NCBI GenBank assembly: GCA_032718475.1
Contig: JAUCBJ010007785.1
Location: 124,001 to 188,000, forward strand
Direction: 5' to 3'
From: Nemertoderma westbladi
Taxonomy: Eukaryota > Xenacoelomorpha > Nemertodermatida > Nemertodermatidae
DNA: 64,000 nucleotides
Part shown: positions 14,601 through 26,451 of the stretch, piece after piece
How the letters are laid out: each line of letters begins with the position of its first letter
How positions within the stretch are numbered: the stretch's first letter is position 1
Notes under the pieces: model-generated
What the model saw: the letters and a program-made list of their open reading frames with translations, nothing else
Told to the model about the DNA's origin: nothing
Database searches by the model: none
Program-made: the position numbers and the translations under genes

Positions 14601-17600
14601 TAAGGTTTGGTAGGTCTCAAAATGAACTATTTGGATAAGGTTTGGTAGGTCTCAAAATTAACTAATTGGGTAAGGTTTGGTAGGTCTCAGAATTAACTAA
14701 TTGGATAAGGTTTGGTGGGTCTCAGAATGAACTAATTGGGTAAGGTTTGGTAGGTCTCAGAATGAACTAATTGGATAAGGTTTGGTAGGTATCAGAATGA
14801 ACTATTTGGATAAGGTTTGGTAGGTCTCAAAATGAACTATTTGGATAAGGTTTGGTAGGTCTCAAAATTAACTAATTGGGTAAGGTTTGGTAGGTCTCAG
14901 AATTAACTAATTGGGTAAGGTTTGGTAGGTCTCAGAATGAACTAATTGGATAAGGTTTGGTGGGTCTCAGAATGAACTAATTGGATAAGGTTTGGTAGGT
15001 CTCAAAATTAACTAATTGGGTAAGGTTTGGTAGGTCTCAGAATGAACTAATTGGATAAGGTTTGGTGGGTCTCAGAATGAACTAATTGGGTAAGGTTTGG
15101 TAGGTCTCAGAATGAACTAATTGGATAAGGTTTGGTAGGTATCAGAATGAACTATTTGGATAAGGTTTGGTAGGTCTCAGAATGAACTATTTGGATAAGT
15201 TTTGGTAGGTCAAAAAAATTAACTAATTGGATAAGGTTTGGTAGGTCAAAACAATGAACTAATTGGATAAGGTTTGGTAGGTCCCAAAACGAACTAATTG
15301 GGTAAGGTTTGGTAGGTCAAAAAAATTAACTAATTGGATAAGGTTTGGTGGGTCTCAGAATGAACTAATTGGGTAAGGTTTGGTAGGTCTCAGAATTAAC
15401 TATTTGGATAAGGTTTGGTAGGTCTCAGAATGAACTAATTGGATAAGGTTTGGTAGGTCTCAGAATGAACTAATTGGATATGGTTTGGTAGGTCTCAGAA
15501 TGAACTATTTGGATAAGGTTTGGTAGGTCTCAAAATGAACTATTTGGATAAGGTTTGGTAGGTCAAAAAAATGAACTAATTGGATAAGGTTTGGTGGTTC
15601 TCAGAATGAACTAATTGGATAAGGTTTGGTAGGTCTCAGAATGAACTACTAATTGGATAAGGTTTGGTGGGTCTCAAAATTAACTAATTGGGTAAGGTTT
15701 GGTAGGTCTCAGAATGAACTAATTCGATAAGGTTTGGTAGGTCTCAGAATGAACTAATTGGATAAGGTTTGGTAGGTCTCAGAATGAACTAATTGGATAA
15801 CGTTTGGTAGATCTCAGAATGAACTATTTGGATAAGGTTTGGTGGGTCTCAGAATGAACTAATTGGGTAAGGTTTGGTAGGTCCCAAAATGAACTAATTG
15901 GATAAGGTTTGGTGGGTCTCAGAATGAACTAATTGGGTAAGGTTTGGTAGGTCTCAGAATGAACTAATTGGATAAGGTTTGGTAGATCTCAGAATGAACT
16001 ATTTGGATAAGGTTTGGTAGGTCTCAAAATGAACTATTTGGATAAGGTTTGGTAGGTCTCAAAATGAACTATTTGGATAAGGTTTGGTAGGTCTCAAAAT
16101 TAACTAATTGGGTAAGGTTTGGTAGGTCTCAGAATTAACTAATTGGATAAGGTTTGGTGGGTCTCAGAATGAACTAATTGGGTAAGGTTTGGTAGGTCTC
16201 AGAATGAACTAATTGGATAAGGTTTGGTAGGTATCAGAATGAACTATTTGGATAAGGTTTGGTAGGTCTCAGAATGAACTATTTGGATAAGTTTTGGTAG
16301 GTCAAAAAAATTAACTAATTGGATAAGGTTTGGTAGGTCAAAAAAATGAACTATTTGGATAAGGTTTGGTAGGTCAAAAAAATGAACTAATTGGATAAGG
16401 TTTGGTGGGTCTCAGAATGAACTAATTGGGTAAGGTTTGGTAGGTCTCAGAATGAACTATTTGGATAAGGTTTGGTAGGTCTCAGAATGAACTAATTGGA
16501 TAAGGTTTGGTAGGTATCAGAATGAACTATTTGGATAAGGTTTGGTAGGTCTCAAAATGAACTATTTGGATAAGGTTTGATAGGTCTCAAAATTAACTAA
16601 TTGGGTAAGGTTTGGTAGGTCTCAGAATTAACTAATTGGATAAGGTTTGGTGGGTCTCAGAATGAACTAATTGGGTAAGGTTTGGTAGGTCTCAGAATGA
16701 ACTAATTGGATAAGGTTTGGTAGGTATCAGAATGAACTATTTGGATAAGGTTTGGTAGGTCTCAAAATGAACTATTTGGATAAGGTTTGGTAGGTCTCAA
16801 AATTAACTAATTGGGTAAGGTTTGGTAGGTCTCAGAATTAACTAATTGGATAAGGTTTGGTGGGTCTCAGAATGAACTAATTGCATAAGGTTTGGTAGGT
16901 CTCAGAATGAACTACTAATTGGATAAGGTTTGGTGGGTCTCAGAATGAACTAATTGGATAAGGTTTGGTAGGTCTCAAAATTAACTAATTGGGTAAGGTT
17001 TGGTAGGTATCAAAATGAACTAATTGGGTAAGGTTTGGTAGGTCTCAGAATGAGCTAATTGGATAAGGTTTGGTGGGTCTCAGAATGAACTAATTGGATA
17101 AGGTTTGGTAGGTCTCAAAATGAACTAATTGGGTAAGGTTTGGTAGGTCTCAAAATGAACTAATTGGGTAAGGTTTGGTAGGTCTCAGAATGAACTAATT
17201 GGATAAGGTTTGGTGGGTCTCAGAATGAACTAATTGGATAAGGTTTGGTAGGTCTCAAAATTAACTAATTGGGTAAGGTTTGGTAGGTCTCAAAATGAAC
17301 TAATTGGGTAAGGTTTGGTAGGTCTCAGAATGAACTAATTGGATAAGGTTTGGTGGGTCTCAGAATGACCTATTTGGATAAGGTTTGGTAGGTCTCAGAA
17401 TGAACTAATTGGGTAAGGTTTGGTAGGTCTCAGAATGAACTATTTGGATAAGGTTTGGTAGGTCTCAAAATAACTATTTGGATAAGGTTTGGTTGGTCTC
17501 AAAATGAACTAATTGGGTAAGGTTTGGTAGGTCACAGAATTAACTAATTGGATAAGGTTTGGTAGGTCTCAGAATGAACTAATTGGATAAGGTTTGGTAG

Positions 17601-20600
17601 GTCTCAAAATGAACTAATTGGGTAAGGTTTGGTAGGTCTCAGAATGAACTAATTGGATAAGGTTTGGTGGGTCTCAGAATGAACTAATTGGGTAAGGTTT
17701 GGTAGGTCTCAGAATGAACTATTTGGATAAGGTTTGGTAGGTCTCAAAATAACTATTTGGATAAGGTTTGGTAGGTCTCAAAATAACTATTTGGATAAGG
17801 TTTGGTAGGTCTCAAAATGATCTAATTGGGTAAGGTTTGGTAGGTCTCAGAATGAACTAATTGGATAAGGTTTGGTAGGTCTCAGAATGAACTAATTGGA
17901 TAAGGTTTGGTAGGTCTCAGAATTAACTAATTGGGTAAGGTTTGGTAGGTCTCAGAATGAACTAATTGGATAAGTTTTGGTAGGTCTCAGAATGAACTAA
18001 TTGGATAAGGTTTGGTAGGTCTCAGAATGAACTAATTGGATAAGGTTTGGTAGGTCTCAGAATGAACTAATTGGATAAGGTTTGGTAGGTCTCAGAATGA
18101 ACTAATTGGATAAGGTTTGGTAGGTCTCAGAATGAACTAATTGGATAAGGTTTGGTAGGTCTCAGAATGAACTAATTGGATAAGGTTTGGTAGGTCTCAG
18201 AATGAACTATTTGGATAAGGTTTGGTGGGTCTCAAAATGAACTAATTGGGTAAGGTTTGGTGGGTCTCAGAATGAACTAATTGGGTAAGGTTTGGTAGGT
18301 CTCAGAATGAACTAATTGGGTAAGGTTTGGTAGGTCTCAAAATGAACTATTTGGATAAGGTTTGGTAGGTCTCAGAATGAACTATTTGGATAAGGTTTGG
18401 TAGGTCTCAGAATGAACTAATTGGGTAAGGTTTGGTAGGTCTCAGAATGAACTATTTGGATAAGGTTTGGTGGGTCTCAAAATGAACTAATTGGGTAAGG
18501 TTTGGTGGGTCTCAGAATGAACTAATTGGGTAAGGTTTGGTAGGTCTCAGAATGAACTAATTGGGTAAGGTTTGGTAGGTCTCAAAATGAACTATTTGGA
18601 TAAGGTTTGGTAGGTCTCAGAATGAACTAATTGGATAAGGTTTGGTAGGTCTCAGAATGAACTAATTGGATAAGGTTTGGTAGGTCAAAAAAATTAACTA
18701 ATTGGATAAGGTTTGGTAGGTCTCAGAATGAACTAATTGGATAAGGTTTGGTAGGTCTCAGAATGAACTAATTGGATAAGGTTTGGTAGGTCTCAGAATG
18801 AACTAATTGGATAAGGTTTGGTAGGTCTCAGAATGAACTAATTGGATAAGGTTTGGTAGGTCTCAGAATGAACTAATTGGATAAGGTTTGGTAGGTCTCA
18901 GAATGAACTAATTGGGTAAGTTTTGGTAGGTCTCAGAATGAACTATTTGGATAAGGTTTGGTAGGTCTCAGAATTAACTAATTGGATAAGGTTTGGTAGG
19001 TCTAAGAATGAACTAATTGGATAAGGTTTGGTAGGTCAAAAAAATTAACTAATTGGATAAGGTTTGGTAGGTCTCAGAATGAACTAATTGGATAAGGTTT
19101 GGTAGGTCTCAGAATGAACTAATTGGATAAGGTTTGGTAGGTCTCAGAATGAACTAATTGGATAAGGTTTGGTAGGTCTCAGAATGAACTAATTGGATAA
19201 GGTTTGGTAGGTCTCAGAATGAACTAATTGGATAAGGTTTGGTAGGTCTCAGAATGAACTAATTGGGTAAGTTTTGGTAGGTCTCAGAATGAACTATTTG
19301 GATAAGGTTTGGTAGGTCTCAGAATGAACTAATTGGGTAAGTTTTGGTAGGTCTCAGAATGAACTATTTGGATAAGGTTTGGTAGGTCTCAGAATTAACT
19401 AATTGGATAAGGTTTGGTAGGTCAAAAAAATGAACTATTTGGATAAGGTTTGGTAGGTCAAAAAAATGAACTAATTGGATAAGGTTTGGTGGGTCTCAGA
19501 ATGAACTAATTGGGTAAGGTTTGGTAGGTCTCAGAATGAACTATTTGGATAAGGTTTGGAAGGTCTCAGAATGAACTAATTGGATAAGGTTTGGTAGGTA
19601 TCAGAATGAACTATTTGGATAAGGTTTGGTAGGTCTCAAAATGAACTATTTGGATAAGGTTTGGTAGGTCTCAAAATTAACTAATTGGGTAAGGTTTGGT
19701 AGGTCTCAGAATTAACTAATTGGATAAGGTTTGGTGGGTCTCAGAATGAACTAATTGGGTAAGGTTTGGTAGGTCTCAGAATGAACTAATTGGATAAGGT
19801 TTGGTAGGTATCAGAATGAACTATTTGGATAAGGTTTGGTAGGTCTCAAAATGAACTATTTGGATAAGGTTTGGTAGGTCTCAAAATTAACTAATTGGGT
19901 AAGGTTTGGTAGGTCTCAGAATTAACTAATTGGGTAAGGTTTGGTAGGTCTCAGAATGAACTAATTGGATAAGGTTTGGTGGGTCTCAGAATGAACTAAT
20001 TGGATAAGGTTTGGTAGGTCTCAAAATTAACTAATTGGGTAAGGTTTGGTAGGTCTCAGAATGAACTAATTGGATAAGGTTTGGTGGGTCTCAGAATGAA
20101 CTAATTGGGTAAGGTTTGGTAGGTCTCAGAATGAACTAATTGGATAAGGTTTGGTAGGTATCAGAATGAACTATTTGGATAAGGTTTGGTAGGTCTCAGA
20201 ATGAACTATTTGGATAAGTTTTGGTAGGTCAAAAAAATTAACTAATTGGATAAGGTTTGGTAGGTCAAAACAATGAACTAATTGGATAAGGTTTGGTAGG
20301 TCCCAAAACGAACTAATTGGGTAAGGTTTGGTAGGTCAAAAAAATTAACTAATTGGATAAGGTTTGGTGGGTCTCAGAATGAACTAATTGGGTAAGGTTT
20401 GGTAGGTCTCAGAATTAACTATTTGGATAAGGTTTGGTAGGTCTCAGAATGAACTAATTGGATAAGGTTTGGTAGGTCTCAGAATGAACTAATTGGATAT
20501 GGTTTGGTAGGTCTCAGAATGAACTATTTGGATAAGGTTTGGTAGGTCTCAAAATGAACTATTTGGATAAGGTTTGGTAGGTCAAAAAAATGAACTAATT

Positions 20601-23600
20601 GGATAAGGTTTGGTGGTTCTCAGAATGAACTAATTGGATAAGGTTTGGTAGGTCTCAGAATGAACTACTAATTGGATAAGGTTTGGTGGGTCTCAAAATT
20701 AACTAATTGGGTAAGGTTTGGTAGGTCTCAGAATGAACTAATTGGATAAGGTTTGGTAGGTCTCAGAATGAACTAATTGGATAAGGTTTGGTAGGTCTCA
20801 GAATGAACTAGTTGGATAACGTTTGGTAGATCTCAGAATGAACTATTTGGATAAGGTTTGGTGGGTCTCAGAATGAACTAATTGGGTAAGGTTTGGTAGG
20901 TCCCAAAATGAACTAATTGGATAAGGTTTGGTGGGTCTCAGAATGAACTAATTGGGTAAGGTTTGGTAGGTCTCAGAATGAACTAATTGGATAAGGTTTG
21001 GTAGATCTCAGAAAGAACTATTTGGATAAGGTTTGGTAGGTCTCAAAATGAACTATTTGGATAAGGTTTGGTAGGTCTCAAAATGAACTATTTGGATAAG
21101 GTTTGGTAGGTCTCAAAATTAACTAATTGGGTAAGGTTTGGTAGGTCTCAGAATTAACTAATTGGATAAGGTTTGGTGGGTCTCAGAATGAACTAATTGG
21201 GTAAGGTTTGGTAAGTCTCAGAATGAACTAATTGGATAAGGTTTGGTAGGTATCAGAATGAACTATTTGGATAAGGTTTGGTAGGTCTCAGAATGAACTA
21301 TTTGGATAAGTTTTGGTAGGTCAAAAAAATTAACTAATTGGATAAGGTTTGGTAGGTCAAAAAAATGAACTATTTGGATAAGGTTTGGTAGGTCAAAAAA
21401 ATGAACTAATTGGATAAGGTTTGGTGGGTCTCAGAATGAACTAATTGGGTAAGGTTTGGTAGGTCTCAGAATGAACTATTTGGATAAGGTTTGGTAGGTC
21501 TCAGAATGAACTAATTGGATAAGGTTTGGTAGGTATCAGAATGAACTATTTGGATAAGGTTTGGTAGGTCTCAAAATGAACTATTTGGATAAGGTTTGGT
21601 AGGTCTCAAAATTAACTAATTGGGTAAGGTTTGGTAGGTCTCAGAATTAACTAATTGGATAAGGTTTGGTGGGTCTCAGAATGAACTAATTGGGAAAGGT
21701 TTGGTAGGTCTCAGAATGAACTAATTGGATAAGGTTTGGTAGGTATCAGAATGAACTATTTGGATAAGGTTTGGTAGGTCTCAAAATGAACTATTTGGAT
21801 AAGGTTTGGTAGGTCTCAAAATTAACTAATTGGGTAAGGTTTGGTAGGTCTCAGAATTAACTAATTGGATAAGGTTTGGTGGGTCTCAGAATGAACTAAT
21901 TGCATAAGGTTTGGTAGGTCTCAGAATGAACTACTAATTGGATAAGGTTTGGTGGGTCTCAGAATGAACTAATTGGATAAGGTTTGGTAGGTCTCAAAAT
22001 TAACTAATTGGGTAAGGTTTGGTAGGTATCAAAATGAACTAATTGGGTAAGGTTTGGTAGGTCTCAGAATGAACTAATTGGATAAGGTTTGGTGGGTCTC
22101 AGAATGAACTAATTGGATAAGGTTTGGTAGGTCTCAAAATTAACTAATTGGGTAAGGTTTGGTAGGTCTCAAAATGAACTAATTGGGTAAGGTTTGGTAG
22201 GTCTCAAAATGAACTAATTGGGTAAGGTTTGGTAGGTCTCAGAATGAACTAATTGGATAAGGTTTGGTGGGTCTCAGAATGAACTAATTGGATAAGGTTT
22301 GGTAGGTCTCAAAATTAACTAATTGGGTAAGGTTTGGTAGGTCTCAAAATGAACTAATTGGGTAAGGTTTGGTAGGTCTCAGAATGAACTAATTGGATAA
22401 GGTTTGGTGGGTCTCAGAATGACCTATTTGGATAAGGTTTGGTAGGTCTCAGAATGAACTAATTGGGTAAGGTTTGGTAGGTCTCAGAATGAACTATTTG
22501 GATAAGGTTTGGTAGGTCTCAAAATAACTATTTGGATAAGGTTTGGTTGGTCTCAAAATGAACTAATTGGGTAAGGTTTGGTAGGTCACAGAATTAACTA
22601 ATTGGATAAGGTTTGGTAGGTCTCAGAATGAACTAATTGGATAAGGTTTGGTAGGTCTCAAAATGAACTAATTGGGTAAGGTTTGGTAGGTCTCAGAATG
22701 AACTAATTGGATAAGGTTTGGTGGGTCTCAGAATGAACTAATTGGGTAAGGTTTGGTAGGTCTCAGAATGAACTATTTGGATAAGGTTTGGTAGGTCTCA
22801 AAATAACTATTTGGATAAGGTTTGGTAGGTCTCAAAATAACTATTTGGATAAGGTTTGGTAGGTCTCAAAATGATCTAATTGGGTAAGGTTTGGTAGGTC
22901 TCAGAATGAACTAATTGGATAAGGTTTGGTAGGTCTCAGAATGAACTAATTGGATAAGGTTTGGTAGGTCTCAGAATTAACTAATTGGGTAAGGTTTGGT
23001 AGGTCTCAGAATGAACTAATTGGATAAGTTTTGGTAGGTCTCAGAATGAACTAATTGGATAAGGTTTGGTAGGTCTCAGAATGAACTAATTGGATAAGGT
23101 TTGGTAGGTCTCAGAATGAACTAATTGGATAAGGTTTGGTAGGTCTCAGAATGAACTAATTGGATAAGGTTTGGTAGGTCTCAGAATGAACTAATTGGAT
23201 AAGGTTTGGTAGGTCTCAGAATGAACTAATTGGATAAGGTTTGGTAGGTCTCAGAATGAACTATTTGGATAAGGTTTGGTGGGTCTCAAAATGAACTAAT
23301 TGGGTAAGGTTTGGTGGGTCTCAGAATGAACTAATTGGGTAAGGTTTGGTAGGTCTCAGAATGAACTAATTGGGTAAGGTTTGGTAGGTCTCAAAATGAA
23401 CTATTTGGATAAGGTTTGGTAGGTCTCAGAATGAACTATTTGGATAAGGTTTGGTAGGTCTCAGAATGAACTAATTGGGTAAGGTTTGGTAGGTCTCAGA
23501 ATGAACTATTTGGATAAGGTTTGGTGGGTCTCAAAATGAACTAATTGGGTAAGGTTTGGTGGGTCTCAGAATGAACTAATTGGGTAAGGTTTGGTAGGTC

Positions 23601-25668
23601 TCAGAATGAACTAATTGGGTAAGGTTTGGTAGGTCTCAAAATGAACTATTTGGATAAGGTTTGGTAGGTCTCAGAATGAACTAATTGGATAAGGTTTGGT
23701 AGGTCTCAGAATGAACTAATTGGATAAGGTTTGGTAGGTCAAAAAAATTAACTAATTGGATAAGGTTTGGTAGGTCTCAGAATGAACTAATTGGATAAGG
23801 TTTGGTAGGTCTCAGAATGAACTAATTGGATAAGGTTTGGTAGGTCTCAGAATGAACTAATTGGATAAGGTTTGGTAGGTCTCAGAATGAACTAATTGGA
23901 TAAGGTTTGGTAGGTCTCAGAATGAACTAATTGGATAAGGTTTGGTAGGTCTCAGAATGAACTAATTGGGTAAGTTTTGGTAGGTCTCAGAATGAACTAT
24001 TTGGATAAGGTTTGGTAGGTCTCAGAATTAACTAATTGGATAAGGTTTGGTAGGTCTCAGAATGAACTAATTGGATAAGGTTTGGTAGGTCAAAAAAATT
24101 AACTAATTGGATAAGGTTTGGTAGGTCTCAGAATGAACTAATTGGATAAGGTTTGGTAGGTCTCAGAATGAACTAATTGGATAAGGTTTGGTAGGTCTCA
24201 GAATGAACTAATTGGATAAGGTTTGGTAGGTCTCAGAATGAACTAATTGGATTAGGTTTGGTAGGTCTCAGAATGAACTAATTGGATAAGGTTTGGTAGG
24301 TCTCAGAATGAACTAATTGGGTAAGTTTTGGTAGGTCTCAGAATGAACTATTTGGATAAGGTTTGGTAGGTCTCAGAATTAACTAATTGGATAAGGTTTG
24401 GTAGGTCTCAGAATGAACTAATTGGGTAAGTTTTGGTAGGTCTCAGAATGAACTATTTGGATAAGGTTTGGTAGGTCTCAGAATTAACTATTTGGATAAG
24501 GTTTGGTAGGTTTCAAAATGAACTATTTGGATAAGGTTTGGTAGGTCTCAAAATTAACTAATTGGATAAGGTTTGGTAGGTCTCAGAATGAACTAATTGG
24601 ATAAGGTTTGGTAGGTCTCAGAATGAACTAATTGGGTAAGTTTTGGTAGGTCTCAGAATGAACTAATTGGGTAAGTTTTGGTAGGTCTCAGAATGAACTA
24701 TTTGGATAAGGTTTGGTAGGTCTCAGAATGAACTAATTGGATAAGGTTTGGTAGGTCTCAGAATGAACTAATTGGATAAGGTTTGGTAGGTCTCAGAATG
24801 AACTAATTGGATAAGGTTTGGTAGGTCTCAGAATGAACTAATTGGATAAGGTTTGGTAGGTCTCAGAATGAACTATTTGGATAAGGTTTGGTGGGTCTCA
24901 GAATGAACTAATTGGATAAGGTTTGGTAGGTCTCAGAATGAACTAATTGGATAAGGTTTGGTAGGTCTCAGAATGAACTATTTGGATAAGGTTTGGTGGG
25001 TCTCAGAATGAACTAATTGGATAAGGTTTGGTAGGTCTCAGAATGAACTAATTGGATAAGGTTTGGTAGGTCTCAGAATGAACTAATTGGATAAGGTTTG
25101 GTAGGTCTCAGAATGAACTAATTGGATAAGGTTTGGTAGGTCTCAGAATGAACTATTTGGATAAGGTTTGGTGGGTCTCAGAATGAACTAATTGGATAAG
25201 GTTTGGTAGGTCTCAGAATGAACTAATTGGATAAGGTTTGGTAGGTCTCAGAATGAACTAATTGGATAAGGTTTGGTAGGTCTCAGAATGAACTAATTGG
25301 ATAAGGTTTGGTAGGTCTCAGAATTAACTAATTGGATAAGGTTTGGTAGGTCTCAGAATGAACTAATTGGATAAGGTTTGGTAGGTCTCAGAATGAACTA
25401 ATTGGATAAGGTTTGGTAGGTCTCAGAATGAACTATTTGGATAAGGTTTGGTGGGTCTCAGAATGAACTAATTGGATAAGGTTTGGTAGGTCTCAGAATG
25501 AACTAATTGGATAAGGTTTGGTAGGTCTCAGAATGAACTAATTGGATAAGGTTTGGTAGGTCTCAGAATGAACTAATTGGATAAGGTTTGGTAGGTCTCA
25601 AAATGAACTACTAATTGGATAAGGTTTGGTAGGTCTCAGAATGAACTAATTGGATAAGGTTTGGTAGG

Positions 25669-25993
25669 TCTCAGAATGAACTATTTGGATAAGGTTTGGT
25701 AGGTCTCAGAATGAACTATTTGGATAAGGTTTGGTAGGTCTCAGAATGAACTATTTGGATAAGGTTTGGTAGGTCTCAGAATGAACTATTTGGATAAGGT
25801 TTGGTAGGTCTCAGAATGAACTATTTGGATAAGGTTTGGTAGGTCTCAGAATGAACTATTTGGATAAGGTTTGGTAGGTCTCAGAATGAACTATTTGGAT
25901 AAGGTTTGGTAGGTCTCAGAATGAACTATTTGGATAAGGTTTGGTAGGTCTCAGAATGAACTATTTGGATAAGGTTTGGTAGGTCTCAGAATG
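25669..25993. repeat. Homogeneous terminal run of nine identical satellite monomers
   Basis: Nine consecutive monomers of the TATTT type are identical to the base, with AACTATTT starting at 25679, 25714, 25749 and so on to 25959. They form the last stretch before the array stops at 26001. The rest of the array mixes variants every one to three monomers. A late local expansion at the array edge is the simplest reading; an assembly artefact is possible. Confidence 0.8.
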
Positions 25994-26005
25994 AACTAAT
26001 TTTAT

Positions 26006-26170
26006 ACCGAATGTTGAGACAGGGGGGGGGGGAAACTCGACGCAAAACACGCCTTGGCGAATTAATATCCCGCCTCAATGTTAAATTCTCAATTTAGGGA
26101 TAGGAGCAGGTTACAGTGGCACGTTATTTTAACCAAAACAATAAACTAAACACAATAGAACAACAATAAA
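26006..26170 (+). repeat. Dispersed repeat, copy 1
   Basis: The segment begins GTTGAGACAGG with an 11-G run and contains GGCGAATTAATATCCCGCCT, CAATTTAGGGATAGGAGCAG and AACAATAAACTAAAC. The same blocks recur inverted at 44436-44565, and the distal part recurs at 44776-44850. It is an interspersed repeat of unknown class that abuts the satellite edge. Confidence 0.7.
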
Positions 26171-26405
26171 TGGTTTAAGAGACGGTCCTTAGAATTTAGT
26201 ATATTTACATGTATCCAGACAGGGTTTTCTGTTTAGCTAACTGAACAAAATTGGGTAACCAAGCAATGGAAATTATATGCTCATGCAATAAATGAATTGG
26301 AGTTAAACCTGTTAAGATATTAGGATATGCAACTTAAGACTGCCTGTTCAATAGAAGTGCATTAGGTGGAAGAGTGAATGTCAGGGGCAAGTGGAGGAAC
26401 TTGTT

Positions 26406-26451
26406 AGCGCTACTGATGAGGCCTGATAGGCTGAAACGTACGTATAGCGCT
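26406..26451 (+). ncRNA. Type I hammerhead ribozyme with minimal stem III
   Basis: All parts of a hammerhead are present in order. Stem I is AGCGCTA (26406-26412) pairing with TAGCGCT (26445-26451). The core CTGATGA is 26413-26419. Stem II is G-GCC, loop TGATA, GGC-T (26420-26432). The second core strand GAAA is 26433-26436. Stem III is a tiny ACG/CGT pair with a two-base loop. The triplet GTA puts predicted cleavage after 26444. The closing pair of stem II is G-U instead of the usual G-C. Hammerheads with such short stem III are known from Penelope-like elements, retrozymes and some satellites, where they act best as dimers. No reverse-transcriptase ORF lies beside it, so the host element is not identified. 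Confidence 0.75.

Larger units (their letters stand above)
1..26001. repeat. 35-bp satellite array, about 740 copies
   Basis: A 35-bp monomer (core AAGGTTTGGTAGGTCTCAGA followed by ATGAACTAATTGGAT) is repeated head to tail from the left edge to 26001. Variation sits at a few fixed positions: GGATA or GGGTA, TAGGTC or TGGGTC, CAGAATG, CAAAATT or an A-run version, and TAATT or TATTT. Some monomers are 38 bp through an extra ACT before AATT, for example near 553, 2630, 7874, 10800, 13989 and 21929. It contains no open reading frame of note, because stop codons recur in every frame. It is not CRISPR, as there are no unique spacers. The array may continue to the left. A pericentromeric or heterochromatic location is an inference only. 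Confidence 0.97.

Noticed and set aside
1-26001. CRISPR array or telomere
   Set aside because: There are no unique spacers and the 35-bp unit is not a telomeric repeat; it is satellite DNA.
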